DNA from: Favolaschia claudopus
Taxonomy: Eukaryota; Basidiomycota; Agaricomycetes; Agaricales; Mycenaceae
Assembly: GCA_037176885.1 (NCBI GenBank)
Contig: JAWWNJ010000256.1
Location: 93,746-157,745 of the forward strand
Length of the DNA stretch: 64,000 bases
Reading direction: 5' to 3'
This document shows positions 22,501-34,800 of the stretch, in pieces. The position numbers and the translations under genes were made by a program. The notes below the pieces were generated by a model. That model made no database searches and was not told the DNA's origin. It saw only the letters and a list, made by a program, of their open reading frames with translations. The stretch's first letter is position 1; each line of letters begins with the position of its first letter.

Positions 22501-25500
22501 CCAGCAGAATTCACAGACGTGTGTATCCGAATGTAACTGACAAAATCCGGCGCAAAATTCGTGCACCCTTCCCACGGACCGAGTGAAAAAGCTCTTGACC
22601 GGCGCTTAACGGGCGCTAAATGGCGTCACTGTCAAGAAAAACGGCGTCGATAGCGACACTCGTTTAATTTTTTGTAGATCTGAGCTTTCGGACAGAGTCT
22701 AGGGACCTCACCGAATGACAATGTGTCATTACTTTCGGAAACGGGCCACAGATCACGATATTGTAAGAGAAAAACAGCGGCAAGTGAACAGCGAGTTAAG
22801 CATTCACTGAGATTTACTCCACTTTCTGGTGACTTTCGTGCAACTTCTTTAAATTCTTTATCTGAGCTTTTTTTTGAATAGATTCTGAGCCTGAATCAAC
22901 TAGTTGCCTTGTTAGAGTATATTCCGCTTCAAAGCTTTGCCCTCTTCCTTCCAGAGCTTGCAATCGAACATTTTTTTTCCGATCAAGTGAACAAGCGCCC
23001 ATTAAGCGCCCACTCGGACTCCTCGGTGAACGTCAGGATATTCGGGCCGCTCAGTCTGGAGCATTCTAGACCAAGCGGCAGCGAATCGGATGCTCGCCGG
23101 GGTAGTCTATGATTGTTGACATGTTTCGTTTGTTCTCATCATCGTGAAGGGAGGGGGAGAGCGGTATTCAAGAAACAACAATAAGCATTCAAGGACGGAG
23201 AATAAAACATCAAGCTGAAGGATTGGGAGCCTACATTAGCAAAGTAGCAGGTAAATTACAGGTATGGACCACTGCCGAAAACGGAATATAAAATAGAAGA
23301 AAGAAAAAAAAGCAAATAGCGGAGGGAATGCAGCGGAGAAAACCCGCGCACAGAGAATGAGCATGTATAAGAAGAAGGGGGCTGAGGCTGCCCGACCGAC
23401 GACACCCGACGGGCGCACAAGGGAAAGCGCGGAAAAGGGGAAATCGAGCGCGGCGAACCGAATAGGCGCGAACAAGGCGGAGAAGGGCGGCGGAATACCA
23501 TAGACGGATAAGTGACACAGAAATACAACCGGGTAAGGTGTGATCTGAGGCTGAAGGGTACGGAAGGCGCCGATAAGCGGCGGGGCGGCGGGGTCGCGAA
23601 TCGAAAAAGCGCACGATCGACGACATCTTGGGAGAAATCGTGCAGGGAGAGCCTACAGGGGGTACATGAGCAACACCCCCTGCGTTGTTGAGAGCGGGAG
23701 AGCAGAATTGAGGCCAATGCATCACCGGATTGGCGCAGGAATTGAGGAGAGTACGGCGATGTTTTGACGCGTATTGTGGCACTTTGGGGAGCGGTAGCCG
23801 TTGAAGGAAGGGATATGCACATCTGGATGAAGTTCCAGGAGGCTGGAGGGCCAGGGGAAACGGCGGCAGCGAAAGGGAGCGGCGGTGAGAAGAGGCAGGA
23901 AGCAAAATGATGGGACGTGATGGGGGCACGTAATCATAATATCCGTCAACAATGATCATCAAATGAAGCGCGCTCCCGTCATCGTGCGCCAACCGACCAG
24001 CGGCGGCGATTCGCGCCCGGGGGAGGCGCAAACCCAGGTGCGCAACCATCATTTCTGCTGATTTGGCAGGTACTGATGCCATCATTCTGACTCTCGCCGA
24101 TAGGCCACAATATATCAAAATTTACTCTCGTTGAGGTTCGTTTGATATATAAAAACCCCATATACGCCTGGAAGCAGATCCAATAGATGCTGCGCATCCG
24201 TTCCCCGATGCTTTAGAAAGACGTCGTACACATCGCGGTTCTGGAGAGAATCAACAAGCCTCGCCGTCAGGTAGATGAGACATTGGAAAGCATGTGAGTG
24301 GAAGTCGACTGCCCACCTATGCGTTGCTACAATTTTATGCTGCAGGCTTCAATCAACGAGGGACCATATGCTTAATGGAGCCATTACCTTATACCGCTGG
24401 ATCTCAACTTTCAGAATATCCAACAGTGCTTGGAAGTCGGAGCGAAACAAAAGGACAGTGAAGAAAGGGTTACCCTCCGCGTATCGAGTCGAAGTCAACC
24501 ATTCTCTATGGTCGAGACGTCAACAACGCAAACTCGGGCGGCTTTCCAACAATTACAAAGACGCACAGGGAATGGTATGAAGTACATCGGGTCGCGGGGT
24601 AAAATGCGAACAATGGCTGAAGAGTCTCGGGATGACAAAGTCAGTAAAATTCTCTTGAATACCGAACGAAACGATACTGACTTCGTGATTATTCAAGATG
24701 AGAGATATTAGATGTACCCGTTCCAACGTAGTGTATTGTGACGCGTGCAATATGTCGAAACACCGGTTGCGTGCTGTGATCTTCAGCCAACTCTTCAGCT
24801 GTGATGGGCTCCAGAATTTTTCAGATCGAACACTGTGTGAAAGTGGATCTGGTTCCTTGGCGTATGCTGGGCTCGCAATATTGGAAAACTGGACCCAGTA
24901 TTCGGAAGCGATGTCTATATTGAAGGCCTCGGCAACGGTTTGAGGGACATCCAGAGAATTAGAGAGCATGAGAGTCCATCCACAGATACGCAAGGGGGCG
25001 TCGTGGTGGATGGACGAAGGCGATTCGACTCTGGTCATTGAGCTGATCATTCCCCAGGTTTGTGGATCGATTTCTGAGATATATCCATGCCAGTCAAGAA
25101 TGAGCGAAGCCATCCCCAAATTCTGCTGCGACGAAGCGAGAGCCTGTTGATCCTTGATATTCCAGACGAAGAGGTCACGATACTCGTCCCTGCGGAGTAT
25201 GGACAAAAAGGTTGGCACCGGGTCCTGTTCGTCCGTCCTGAGCATGCGGAACAAGACCCAGAGAACGCTTGGCCAAGCAGGTAAAAAAATCTTGAAAAGT
25301 AAGCGGTACAGTGCAGGGCATCTTTCACCACCATTTGTTGCCAGTGCGATAGGGAATTGCCGACCGAGTTCTCTGTGAAATTCAACCGTTCAGGAAACAA
25401 GTTTAAAAAGACGGCGGTAAACTTACGCAGTGAGGCAATTGCACGACGACCCCCATGGCATCAATGTCAGATCCGCCACCGAGTATACCTGCAACATGAT

Positions 25501-26350
25501 GTTCACCCAGTCCTTCAAGGTGTTCGCATCACAACCACACTGCGCATCTTGCAAAATAGTCGGATAGTAGCGAAAGAATTGACTCCAAGTCCTGATCGTT
25601 TCGCAGACGCTGATAGCCATTCCGTCGCCTACGAAACGCTCTACGATAATGAAGAGCCAGGCCAGGAATTGGATGCGGACACCGGGTTTTAGATGCGCCA
25701 GCCGCCCAGCAGCACTGATTTGTTTCGAGCAGTCTTGAAGTTTGTGAGCCAGAAAATCATCGACGGCATTGGCAGAAAAACCAGCGTGAGGATCTGCGTC
25801 TAAATTTCGGATAAATCGTTGCTCGAGTTCGTGTTCGTCTTCGTTCTCCCATAACCAGAAGTTTTGCTCCGAATCGAAAACTATATGCGAGACTATATGC
25901 CAAAATTCGTGCTCAGCAGGCCGAGATAGGTCAGTGAAATGACGGGTGCGGGCGAAGTCAAGCACATTCAATGTGAAACAAAGGCGGTGGGTGCAGTGCA
26001 GAGCCGTTGTTACTCGACTTGTTAGCGGAAATTGGAGGGGATAGCTCGAGATGGAAGGAATTTGAAGAGCACCGGGGGGCCGCGCATCCATGGAAGCCAT
26101 TATTTTGGGGAAGAACTTTCTGACTCTGCGGTGGGCACGAAACACGGACAGCGGTCAGAAAGAGTTTAGGAACCTGAAGTAGATCGGCGCGACACTCACG
26201 AAGGTAGAAGGCTTGCCTCCATAGTTTGAAGAGTAAAAGAGAATGGGCGGCGGGGAAAGCTGAGGTTGCCTCACTCCGCGTGGGCCTCAGCCGGCAACGG
26301 CCCGTCAGAGATGTAAATTCCGTCCCAGCTATGCGGAACATCAGGCGCAT
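19568..26350 (-). pseudogene. TKL-type protein kinase, copy B, broken by a 2.9-kb element
   Basis: The frame runs from ATG at 26,350 (MRLMFRIAGTEF) to a stop at 19,568. Exon 1 ends KLWRQAFYL at a GTGAGT donor. Exon 2 (to 25,423) is uninterrupted and contains FDSEQNFWLWENEDE and WVNIMLQVYSVADL. Exon 3 covers LYRLLFKIFLPAWPSVLW to LISLILNNHE. The helical segment follows, but exon sequence LLDLL is split from LQD by an insertion at 21,225-24,170. The kinase part keeps VAGGGYGDIWKG, VCVKILRVF, VHGDLKG, NILV, ADFGLS and APELF. The tail CIECTECFPE...GTKRLKHTHSNAG is longer than in the other copies. Without the insertion this copy looks intact, so the break is recent. The N-terminal ~550 residues match no domain I know. 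Confidence 0.8.
21225..24170. mobile_element. 2.9-kb DNA transposon with long inverted termini in kinase B
   Basis: The insert is 2946 bp, flanked by GAAGCAG at 21,218-21,224 and 24,171-24,177. Its first and last ~74 bases are imperfect inverted repeats; both contain TATGGGGT near the end and a TTTGATATATTGTG block further in. It sits in a kinase exon a few codons before a splice donor. No transposase can be recognised: the longest frame (23,231-24,118 minus, 295 codons) is Ser/Pro/Arg-rich with no known motif. GGCGTCACTGTCA occurs twice (near 22,440 and 22,622). I infer a non-autonomous or degraded element; the 7-bp duplication (8 with one mismatch) does not settle the superfamily. Confidence 0.8.
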
Positions 26351-26492
26351 GTCAAGATGTGTTGATACCAGAAGTATAGATGGTCCGAATGTGTGTCACT
26401 ATTACTCAAATTTTAGATCTAAGTCACAGATAGCGGGAAAAACATCCCACCCCGCTGTCGGAGACTTGTCAAAATACTGCGCTTCACACCGC

Positions 26493-26698
26493 AGGACCGC
26501 GAATAATAAGTGGCTTATAGTATCGTTTTTATGGGACAAAACAGGCCAGAAAACAGGGGCCTGATTTGGCAACTTTTTATCCGAAGAAAAAAGCGGCCTG
26601 AAAGCTGCCTTATTTAGGCAGATATCAGGGCACATTGTTTTGTGCCTGATTATTCGCAATAAAAACGATACTATAAGGGACTTATTATTTGCGGTCCT
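26493..26698 (+). mobile_element. MITE, first of an inverted pair
   Basis: This ~206-bp unit has its own inverted ends: AGGACCGCGAATAATAAG at the start and CTTATTATTTGCGGTCCT at the end. There is no coding capacity. Homopolymer-rich inner sequence (AAACAGGCC, GGCCTGAAAGCTGCC) also folds back. It forms the left arm of the palindrome. Confidence 0.75.
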
Positions 26699-26770
26699 GC
26701 GCAGTGGCTGGTGATCTGCCAGATTGACAAGGATGGTGCAGGGTAAACTGGCTGCTGGCAGCCACTGCGC

Positions 26771-26972
26771 TGGACCGCAAATAATAAGCCCCAGTATCGT
26801 TTTTATTGCGAATAATCAGGCACAAAACAATGCACCCTGATATCTGCCTAAATAAGGCAGCTTTCAGGCCGCTTTTTTCTTCGGATAAAAAGTTGCCAAA
26901 TCAGGCCCCTGTTTTCTGGCCTGTTTTGTCCCATAAAAACGATACTATAAGCCACTTATTATTCGCGGTCCT
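26771..26972 (-). mobile_element. MITE, second of an inverted pair
   Basis: This is the same ~200-bp unit in opposite orientation, from TGGACCGCAAATAATAAG to CTTATTATTCGCGGTCCT, over 97% like the first by eye. It forms the right arm of the palindrome. Two copies this alike and this close suggest a single event such as aberrant transposition or replication fold-back. Confidence 0.75.
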
Positions 26973-27221
26973 GCGGTGTGCTTGAGGCTGCTGTGAGGAA
27001 GGTCTTGTCAAAGAAGCCGATTGGTAGCTAATTCCAGCTAATTCCGGAGGGGCAAAAATGATAGGCAGGTTGAGATCCAAGTCATAACTCTTAGACAGAA
27101 CAAGTTGCCCGGTTTCTACGAGGATAGAAAAAAGGGTTGAACCGGCGATGAGACTAGACTAAGATCAAGACGTACTGGTCTCGAGTCTTGACGACACACA
27201 CCTCTACGGATCCATTTAAGT

Positions 27222-28080
27222 TACATAAAGTATTCTGAATATACGAATAAAGATACAGATTTGAGTTCAGCATTCGAAATCTTCGTAGTACCTAGAGTGG
27301 GTCGAAGAGTTGAGGGGTGAGTTACGTGTTCTAACTGTAGTAATGATATCACATTAGCGCACGGAGGAAAGGGAAGAAAGGAGGACGCACCGGCTGGCTG
27401 TGACGTCCACACGATGACAATGCACGCAGCCATCCAAATCGACTATCGAGAATGATGGAATGCCAAGGAAATTAAAATGAATGCTGCCAAAGAAAGAAAT
27501 GCGTCGGAATCAATCATCCCGCTTTCCGTGCATGATTAGCTATAGCTGACTGGAGATCTACCGTCGCACTGCAATTGATAATATATTGAATTGAGCGTCG
27601 TGGCGATCGCTGGAGCGGAGTGAGAGGTGACTCACAAACTCGATAACAGCGCGAGACGAGATGATACTGACAAAAAATGCCGGCGCCGTCGTAGAAATTT
27701 AAATCGGGTTGCGGAAGGGCGATAATCAGTTTGTTTCATCCGAGTCTGAATAGCGTCCATACCGTGATTTCAAGGGCGAGATGGCCGAAGGGGATCGTTT
27801 ATTATTTGTGTAGACGGTGCATGCTGAGTGCATTGGATAATCCTCGGATGCAGAAAGCGTATGCCGATAACTGAGGAGTTTACTGCCAAGGTTGCCTCGG
27901 AAGAGCGAGACGAGGGTTTATATGCAGAAATGATTAATGGCGAGAGTGAAGTGAGGGGAGACGCATAGCGAAGCCTCGAGAAACAGTGTCTAAGTAAACA
28001 GTCTTCATGAGTTTTGAGTGCGTATAGGACTGGAAGACAATTCAATTACGGGGTCAGAATCTTGAGATGACGCTAACTTA
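27222..28080 (-). pseudogene. Membrane-protein gene remnant, copy 2
   Basis: This segment is collinear with 40,850-41,400 of the intact gene. GGTCGAAGAGTTGAGG at 27,300 matches 40,860; GGACGCACC(C)GGCTGGCTGT at 27,382 matches 40,938; GAGTCTGAATAGCGTCCAT at 27,742 matches 41,308; and the GACCGAAGAGGATCATTC-like stretch also recurs. The reading frame is not preserved: no open frame gives the protein of the intact copy, and the ectodomain half is absent. A pseudogene created by segmental duplication is the simplest reading. Confidence 0.6.
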
Positions 28081-28657
28081 CAGAGATTCGGCTTTGCTGC
28101 TTTCGAGCGAATGATGATGTCGGATTTGAATTATGCCGCCAGCAGTAGATCGTATGATTGAGCCTAAGCCCGGGAATTCGATGAACCAGCAGTGTTGCAG
28201 CAAGGAAAGAAAATTTCTGGGTTCCCTTTAGTAACGTGAATGGTTCAGCGAAATTCAGCCTACTTAGCTTCCCTGAGTTAGCTACACCCCCAGAATCGTA
28301 GTAGACAACGAACCAATCGGCATTTGCGGCGCAAAGTGGTCTGCAACACGATATCGACATGAAAGCTAAGAGCAAGTGTGTGGTCGGCCGAAAACGGAGT
28401 GACGGCATGTAGGCCGACTTGCGCCGAATACAACAGACGTCAACATAGTATTCTTCGCACTCGTCCACAATCTCCCGCTCTGGAGTTAGGACCACTAGTA
28501 CTACTGCTACAAGCTCGAGCTGCGGCCATGGACCAACGACAAAGAATACTGAGACTCGACGGAATTTGAAGACTCCAAGACCGATATGAATTGGACTTGA
28601 CTCGGGATGACGATTTCTGGCTTCGCTCGGAGCGGCCAGGGAACGCAGGTGGACCAT
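28073..28657 (-). CDS. Possible 194-codon hypothetical protein
   Basis: This open frame starts MVHLRSLAAPSEARNRHPES and includes a hydrophobic stretch (LELVAVVLVVL) and VCCIRRKSAYMPSLRFRP. The last motif resembles VCGLRIRRKSAFIAVNPFSA on the minus strand at 41,880-41,975, so the segment belongs to the duplicated block. The two copies diverge otherwise and the intact copy has no matching long frame. It may be chance or a fragment; no function is suggested. Confidence 0.2.
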   Translation of the reverse strand: MVHLRSLAAPSEARNRHPESSPIHIGLGVFKFRRVSVFFVVGPWPQLELVAVVLVVLTPEREIVDECEEYYVDVCCIRRKSAYMPSLRFRPTTHLLLAFMSISCCRPLCAANADWFVVYYDSGGVANSGKLSRLNFAEPFTLLKGTQKFSFLAATLLVHRIPGLRLNHTIYCWRHNSNPTSSFARKQQSRISVS

Positions 28658-28699
28658 CTGAGGAGGGTATCAAGGAAGGCTGAACGAGACGCTCACCGG

Positions 28700-31690
28700 T
28701 GTGCTCTTGGTGTGTTCACACCCCTTTGGGTGGATTCAATATCGTCTGACGATTCTTTATATCAGCGGCGACGTGGAAACTTATGATAACGAGTTCGGCC
28801 TCCGACTACTGGCGCAGATTCTACGGCGTCGTTGACCGTCGATGCGAGCGGCTCTCTCCATCGCAGACCCTTCACCTCTTCAAGAGTATCGTTGTCGGTG
28901 ACGTGGCACCCTCGCCGGCTGGCAGATCCCGCCCTTCGATCGTTCCCATCTCCGTTTTGTGGGTCTTGAATACGTGGATATCGACTCGGCAGCGCCGCCC
29001 CTTAGCTTCTAGCTCTAACCCTACCCGAATGCGATTTCATCCTCGACCTCGATGATTCTGGACGGCGGCAATGATTGGGAGGCTACTCGTACGTGCAATT
29101 GAATGTCTCAGTCTCGCGCCATTTCCGCTTCTGAGGAAACTACGCTCTAGCTTCGCGCTTGTTTTCTGCCCGCCCCCCAAAAAAAACACTGAACTGATCC
29201 TCCGTCCCTCTCACGCCCGCGCCCCGCGTCATCTCATCCTCCTTGCTTTCTCTTTCCCTACCACTACAGAGTCTAATCGATGCGCGGCACGATGCCATGG
29301 CCCCAACAGGAAACGGCTTGACTTCACCGCTCTCGTCATCTGCCCTAAACCGACCCTTCCCGCCGCGCCTACCTCCTTCCCGCTTCGACGTATCCATCTC
29401 ACCCACGAATCCATCTCTCTCTCTGCCACAACTCCGCGCAGCAGCAAGAAGCCTCCGCTGCGTGCAATAACCCGTCCGAAACGCTAGATGCGGGTCCGCT
29501 CGTCTTCAGTCGGCGTCTGCGTCTCTCCCGTCGACGTAGTCTCCGTGAATCGGGTACACCCTGCGCGGTTCGATACGGGCATCGGCGGACGCACATGCGG
29601 GTACTACTACGCCTGCGTCGGGCGACTCAAGGTGTCCTCATCCTTCGTGCCTAACCCCATCGATCGTTATTCCCGCCGCACCCATTCCCGCGGTCCCTCC
29701 ATCCACCTGTGGCCATTCACATAACATACCCGGCCACCATCGTACGCCACGTAACTGCGTTGGCGTTGGAGTGACTCGCCACCTCGCGTTTCTGCGTCGG
29801 CACCGTCGGACGATACTGGTGTTATCGATGAGATAGCGGTACCAGGGCCGGTTGAGGAGGCAGGTAGATGAAGAAGAACGAGCGGGGTCGAGGATGAAGG
29901 AGAGGAAGCGGTGGTGTTATCGCGATGATGAAGAGGGTGAGGCCGGCGGTGGTGGTAGAGCAGCGGTTAGGGCGTGGTGGTCGCAATGAGCCGGGGCAGC
30001 TACGCCCGCTCTTCATGGCCTTGCCTTGTCCCGTGTCCTTGCGGAGGCAGCGGATGGGGTCGGGTGATGATGCGTTTATGTATCGGCGGCGGACGCCGGG
30101 GGTATGGATTGCGGCCACAATGTCTATGGGTAGCGCTCGCTCTCAGACGCGTGCGCTTTCGAGATCGTGGGCTACTGCAGGCTCCTCCACGACTCCCTCA
30201 GCTCCCTCACGACTCACCTCATCGCCTCTCCGCATCCTCCGCCTCCCCTCTCCTCTCCCCATCCTGTCTTCCCATTTCCTCGCCCCGCCATCGCTACCTC
30301 TCTATCGGGAATAATCCAGACTTGAATTGAGATTGATCTGATATTGCGGATGACGGGGCATGCTGTGCTCGCATTGCGCATGCGAGCCGTTGTCGCGGGG
30401 AAAACAATGGTGGAGATAGCATGGGTGGGGAGAGGGGAGGACAGGAAGGCGACGGTGACTGGATGGGTGGAGGAGGCGGCGCCGGCGCGGGGGTAGGTCG
30501 AGGAGAGGAGAGGTAGAGTAGACTCAAGATTATGATGTGGGTTGGGGATGAGGGAAGCGTGGAGGCGAAGGTACTGCCTTCTCTGCTTCCATCCCAGCAG
30601 ACGAAGGACGGCGGAGAGGATGCGGGTTAGATCGAAGGGTGTCGACGTCGTCCTAGGAGCTCTGGGGGATACAGACCGCCGCCACCGTTCGCAGGAACGC
30701 CTCGCGAGCTTGGAAGACCCACCGCAGGCTAGATGGAGGGGTGGAAGGCATGCCACACACGCGGCCGTTCATAGAGGTATGTATGCACATATCGCTTCTT
30801 CTTTATCTGAGTCGGCACTAACCTACGTCTCCGTAGCTTCGGTCCCTCTTGGTCCCGCTGTAAATGGCACTGTCGACCTCACCCTTCCTGGCGTATCACC
30901 TGTGCTCGGGGTAGTCCACGCCCACCGACTCCCCCATCTCAGTTGCTTGCCCTCCCTGACTCCGCTCTTCCCGCCTCGACTCCCCGACGTCGCCTTCTCT
31001 AGTCCTACGCCCCACCCCGAATCACTAAGCCTTAGGCCCCCACAGTCACCGTTTTCTTCGACGGCGCGCAACCCCCGAAATCTGTATATCCCTCGTGCTC
31101 TGCCCGACCCCCAACGGCCTTCCCGCTGTCCAAAATTCCTCGCAGCGGACTTCCATTTTGGGATTTCGATAGGATGACGTAATCACATATTTGCGACATT
31201 GTTCGTCGTTTTCTCCGCTTTGACTGAGGATGCTGCTTATCGGCGTCGGTTGCGGGCGGGGGATGTTCTTGGGCATGTGCAGCGTGGATGGCTGATTGCT
31301 GGGCGTGCGCGATGTTCTTTAGGAGCGAATGAGGTGATGGCGAATATATTGCTAGCGCTTTCGATTCATGGCGTTCTCACAGGTGGGAATTGCAAAGAGG
31401 CGGGGTCGGGGAGTGTGAGGGCTATTTGCGGTGGTGCATTTCTCGTGGCCGAGAGGACGAATGCATCCGCAGTGTACAGATCTACAGCTCGTATCGATTC
31501 TCGATCGTCCTCAATCTCCGCGATGTCTCGCCACTGGGTCACACTTGCCTTATATACCGTGTACTGTTCGAATTCGACATGATGTCGAATTCATTCGTCC
31601 TGATCGACTACGATGTATCATTTATCCCGAATTATCGCGCTGCTCTTCTTTATTATCTCTTTGCCCTGACAGCGTATGCTTGATTTATTC
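28700..31690. other. GC-rich duplicated segment, copy 2
   Basis: This is collinear with 15,516-19,296 and 45,300-48,400. GTGACGTGGCACCCTCG at 28,900 matches the ATGACGTGGCACCCTCG of 46,122. CTTATCGGCGTCGG near 31,237 and GCTGGGCGTGCGCGATG near 31,294 match the other copies. Long plus-strand frames (30,542-31,177 and others) are Pro/Arg/Ser-rich and not conserved as protein. Homology fades near 31,400 and no kinase follows, unlike the other copies. A 23-base palindrome lies at 31,570-31,592. Confidence 0.5.
31570..31592. repeat. 23-bp perfect palindrome
   Basis: GAATTCGACAT and ATGTCGAATTC are exact reverse complements around a single central G. The sequence is short and isolated, close to where homology to the duplicated block ends. 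Confidence 0.7.
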
Positions 31691-31877
31691 ATTTACACTG
31701 TGTCTTGAGGATTAGGAATCCATATCTATCGTGTGTTCGGCGGTGCTGTTCAGCTGTTTCCGCGGAACATTCCCAACAAATAGAAGTTTTCGCATAACAG
31801 TCACTGCCTGCCTCGTGGTTCTGTCGCTCTGCTCTCTTTCCCTTACCACCACCTCTACACCCATCCCTTCATTCAAG

Positions 31878-34800
31878 ATGCTCAAACGGCTCCTTCCATA
31901 CCAGGTGCTACAAAGACTCGTTCGGCGGCCACCTCGTCCAGAAAACCCACCATCGCCGGATCCTCCTCCTGTGATATCTTCTGGTCCTTCACCGACTGAC
32001 ACTGGATCACGCGCAATCCCAGTCTACATCGAGACCCTCAAAAATGGTTTCATATTGCTGCTAAAAAGAGTGGAGCCAGTACTGGAAGGCACACCTTTCA
32101 GAATTCCCATCAGTTTGGTGAACACCATTATCGACCTGGCTGTTGTGTGTATTCCAAAGAGATGTTTCCTGAGTTTTTTATGCTGATTCATCACGTTTCA
32201 AGACTGTTTCAAACAATAGAGAAGACCTCAAAGACACATTTCAAGAACTTTCACAGCACTTGGACCTTGTGAATAATATCTTGCCAGAGGCTGTTACTCT
32301 CGAAGGCAAAGACCGGATTCTCAAGTTTTACGAGTCAGTGTTTTTTCTTTTTTTCCGATCAGTGACTTGAAGGAATTGAAATCTGATTATGTATTCAGGG
32401 GTGTCAAAACGGAAATGGAGAAAATTGAGGCTCTTGGCACACGCAGGACTTTCCAACAGACCCTTGACAGCGAGCAAGATACCAGAATGATTGAAACAAT
32501 TCTTCGCACTATTGACCGGAATCTTAAATCTTTTCAGGTATGACATAGAATCTTCTATAAGATGGTCTTATTCACAACGGCCATAGCTTGAGATCATTAT
32601 ATCTTTGGAAAAGAAAATGGATGACTCAAAAGTATGTGTACTTTTCAAGAAACTTATCATTGCATTCGATACTAGCAGCCACTCATTGTTTTTTTTTTTT
32701 TTACTGATGCAGATGGACTCCGGTGTGTGCCTTGTGATGTGCAGTCCTCTCCTTCTAATTTCAATTCAGCTCTACGGATCTTGTATGAAGCTTCAGCTCA
32801 TGATGCCACACATGACGCAGGGGATAGATACACACATCCAATGTGTCATGAAAACACACGCACAAACATTCTCAAGAACCTTCGTACATGGGCAACAGCT
32901 GAGGACAGCAAAAGTATTCTCTGGATGTATGGCCCTGCTGGAACTGGAAAGTCTGCTATTTCCCAGTCCATGTGTAGAGATTTGCAGCAGCAAGGCTACC
33001 TTGGAGCAAGCTTCTTTTTCAAAAGAGGCCACCCCTCCCGTGGCAGTGGTCTGAAACTCTTTCCCACTATTGCATATCAACTAGCTGTTGGTTCAGGTGT
33101 ATTCAAAGCTGCCCTCTCTAGGTGCTTGAATGAAGACCCTGCTATTGTTCACAGATCAATATCCATTCAACTTCAAAAACTGATCATTGGCCCTTCCCAA
33201 GAAGCACTGCTCAGTGCTCGCAATACAATCATTATCATAGATGGACTTGATGAATGTGAAAATGAAGGGATGCAGCAGGACATAGTCGGCTCTATTGGAC
33301 AACTTCTCCCACCGAACCTCTCATTGCACTTTCTGATTGCAAGCCGGCAGGAGCCACACATTATGCAAGCTTTTGACCAGCAACGGATGCCTCTTGACAG
33401 ACTCAATGTTCATGGATCTTTGAAAGATATCCGAGTGTATCTACTTGATGAATTCAAAAGGATTCATATGACACACAGTACAATGGCAGCTATCCCTGGG
33501 CCCTGGCCAACAGAGGAGATAATCAACTATCTTGTTGAGAAATCATCTGGACATTTCATTTATGCAGCTACGGCAATCAAATTCATCAAAGATAATGACT
33601 TCCACCCTCCAGATCGGCTGGCAATGATCACACAAATACAAGAATGTGATGATATGTCCCCTTTTTCTGCAATAGATGCTTTGTACATTCAGATCCTATC
33701 TTCAGTCCCAGCCCAGACACAATTGACAAGAATTCTATCAATTGTTGCAGCGGGATACAAAGTCGATCTAATTATCATTGCTCAATTTTTGGGAACCACT
33801 GTACCAAAAGTCTATTTGACTTTGCGAAGACTTCTTTCCATATTCGATATACCCCATGCTCAGTATCTCGATGTCCATCATGCATCATTTCTTGACTTTC
33901 TCAATGACCCGAAACGTGCTGGTCAATTCTACTTTGGAGATGCTAACCGTCATGATCTTGCAATTGGTGTGGCCAGGAATTATTCTTGGAGCAGCACTCA
34001 ACCATTGACTGTGTTTGACATGCAATTCATTACAACGACATACTTATCACCACAGTTGAGCTCACAGCTATTGGAGCACAACTCAGATCACATATTCTTC
34101 ACACCACATCTGTATCATCTGGATACTGAAGTGATAAGCAAAATTCTTGCCTGGCTCAAGGTATCATAGATTGTCATTATATGTCTTTTGGATATTGATG
34201 CGAGGATTTGTTAGACTCAACAAGCATCTGCTACTTTGGTCCAGCACTGGACAGACTACAGCTTTATGCACATTCTTGAGTACATACTGGATGAAAGAGG
34301 TATCTCAGACCGGAATACCATCATGAGAGAACGTCTAGAACTTTGTCTGCCTAATGTTATATCTGAAGAAGAATTTGCTAAATGGAAAAGATATCATGTA
34401 TTCAAGCCGCTGTGCTCTATTGAGCATATTAAGTCAGTTGCATCAGCAGAGTTGATCCGAATTATAAATGCATATCATGTGTTTACTATGCACCCACTTT
34501 CTCCCTGGGTAAGGATTAGTTTGTGGGATATTTGCAGTCTGTTTTGTTTGACATCCAAAGAGCTTTTGACCATAATCAATCCGTTGCAAAAGCTTATTGA
34601 ATCTGAACATTATGAGAAGATGTTGCTGCAGTCTCAGATCTGTATTATGCAACCTCATACAGAAAGCTTTGTTCCAGTGGAAGAGTTCTTCCCTCTATAC
34701 CACTTCATTGTCTCCATGGACTTGCAGATTCAAAGTCTTTATCCCGAACCTACAATGAAAGAGCTTGTTAAGTTGTGCTTGAAAAATGTCCAACCCTGTG

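Larger units (their letters stand above)
26485..26980. repeat. Near-perfect ~500-bp palindrome
   Basis: The arms start CACACCGCAGGACCGCG at 26,485 and end with its exact reverse complement at 26,980. They are nearly identical over about 215 bases each. I saw only three small differences: CAGGGCACA against CAGGGTGCA, a short indel after CGATACT, and GGTCCTGCG against GGTCCAGCG. The ~72-base centre is itself bounded by CGCAGTGGCTG and CAGCCACTGCG. It lies between the kinase B start and a membrane-gene fragment. Confidence 0.9.

Noticed and set aside
23231..24118. 295-codon minus-strand open frame inside the kinase B element
   Set aside because: Composition is Ser/Pro/Arg-rich, there are no motifs, and overlapping long frames exist; probably open by chance in GC-rich DNA.
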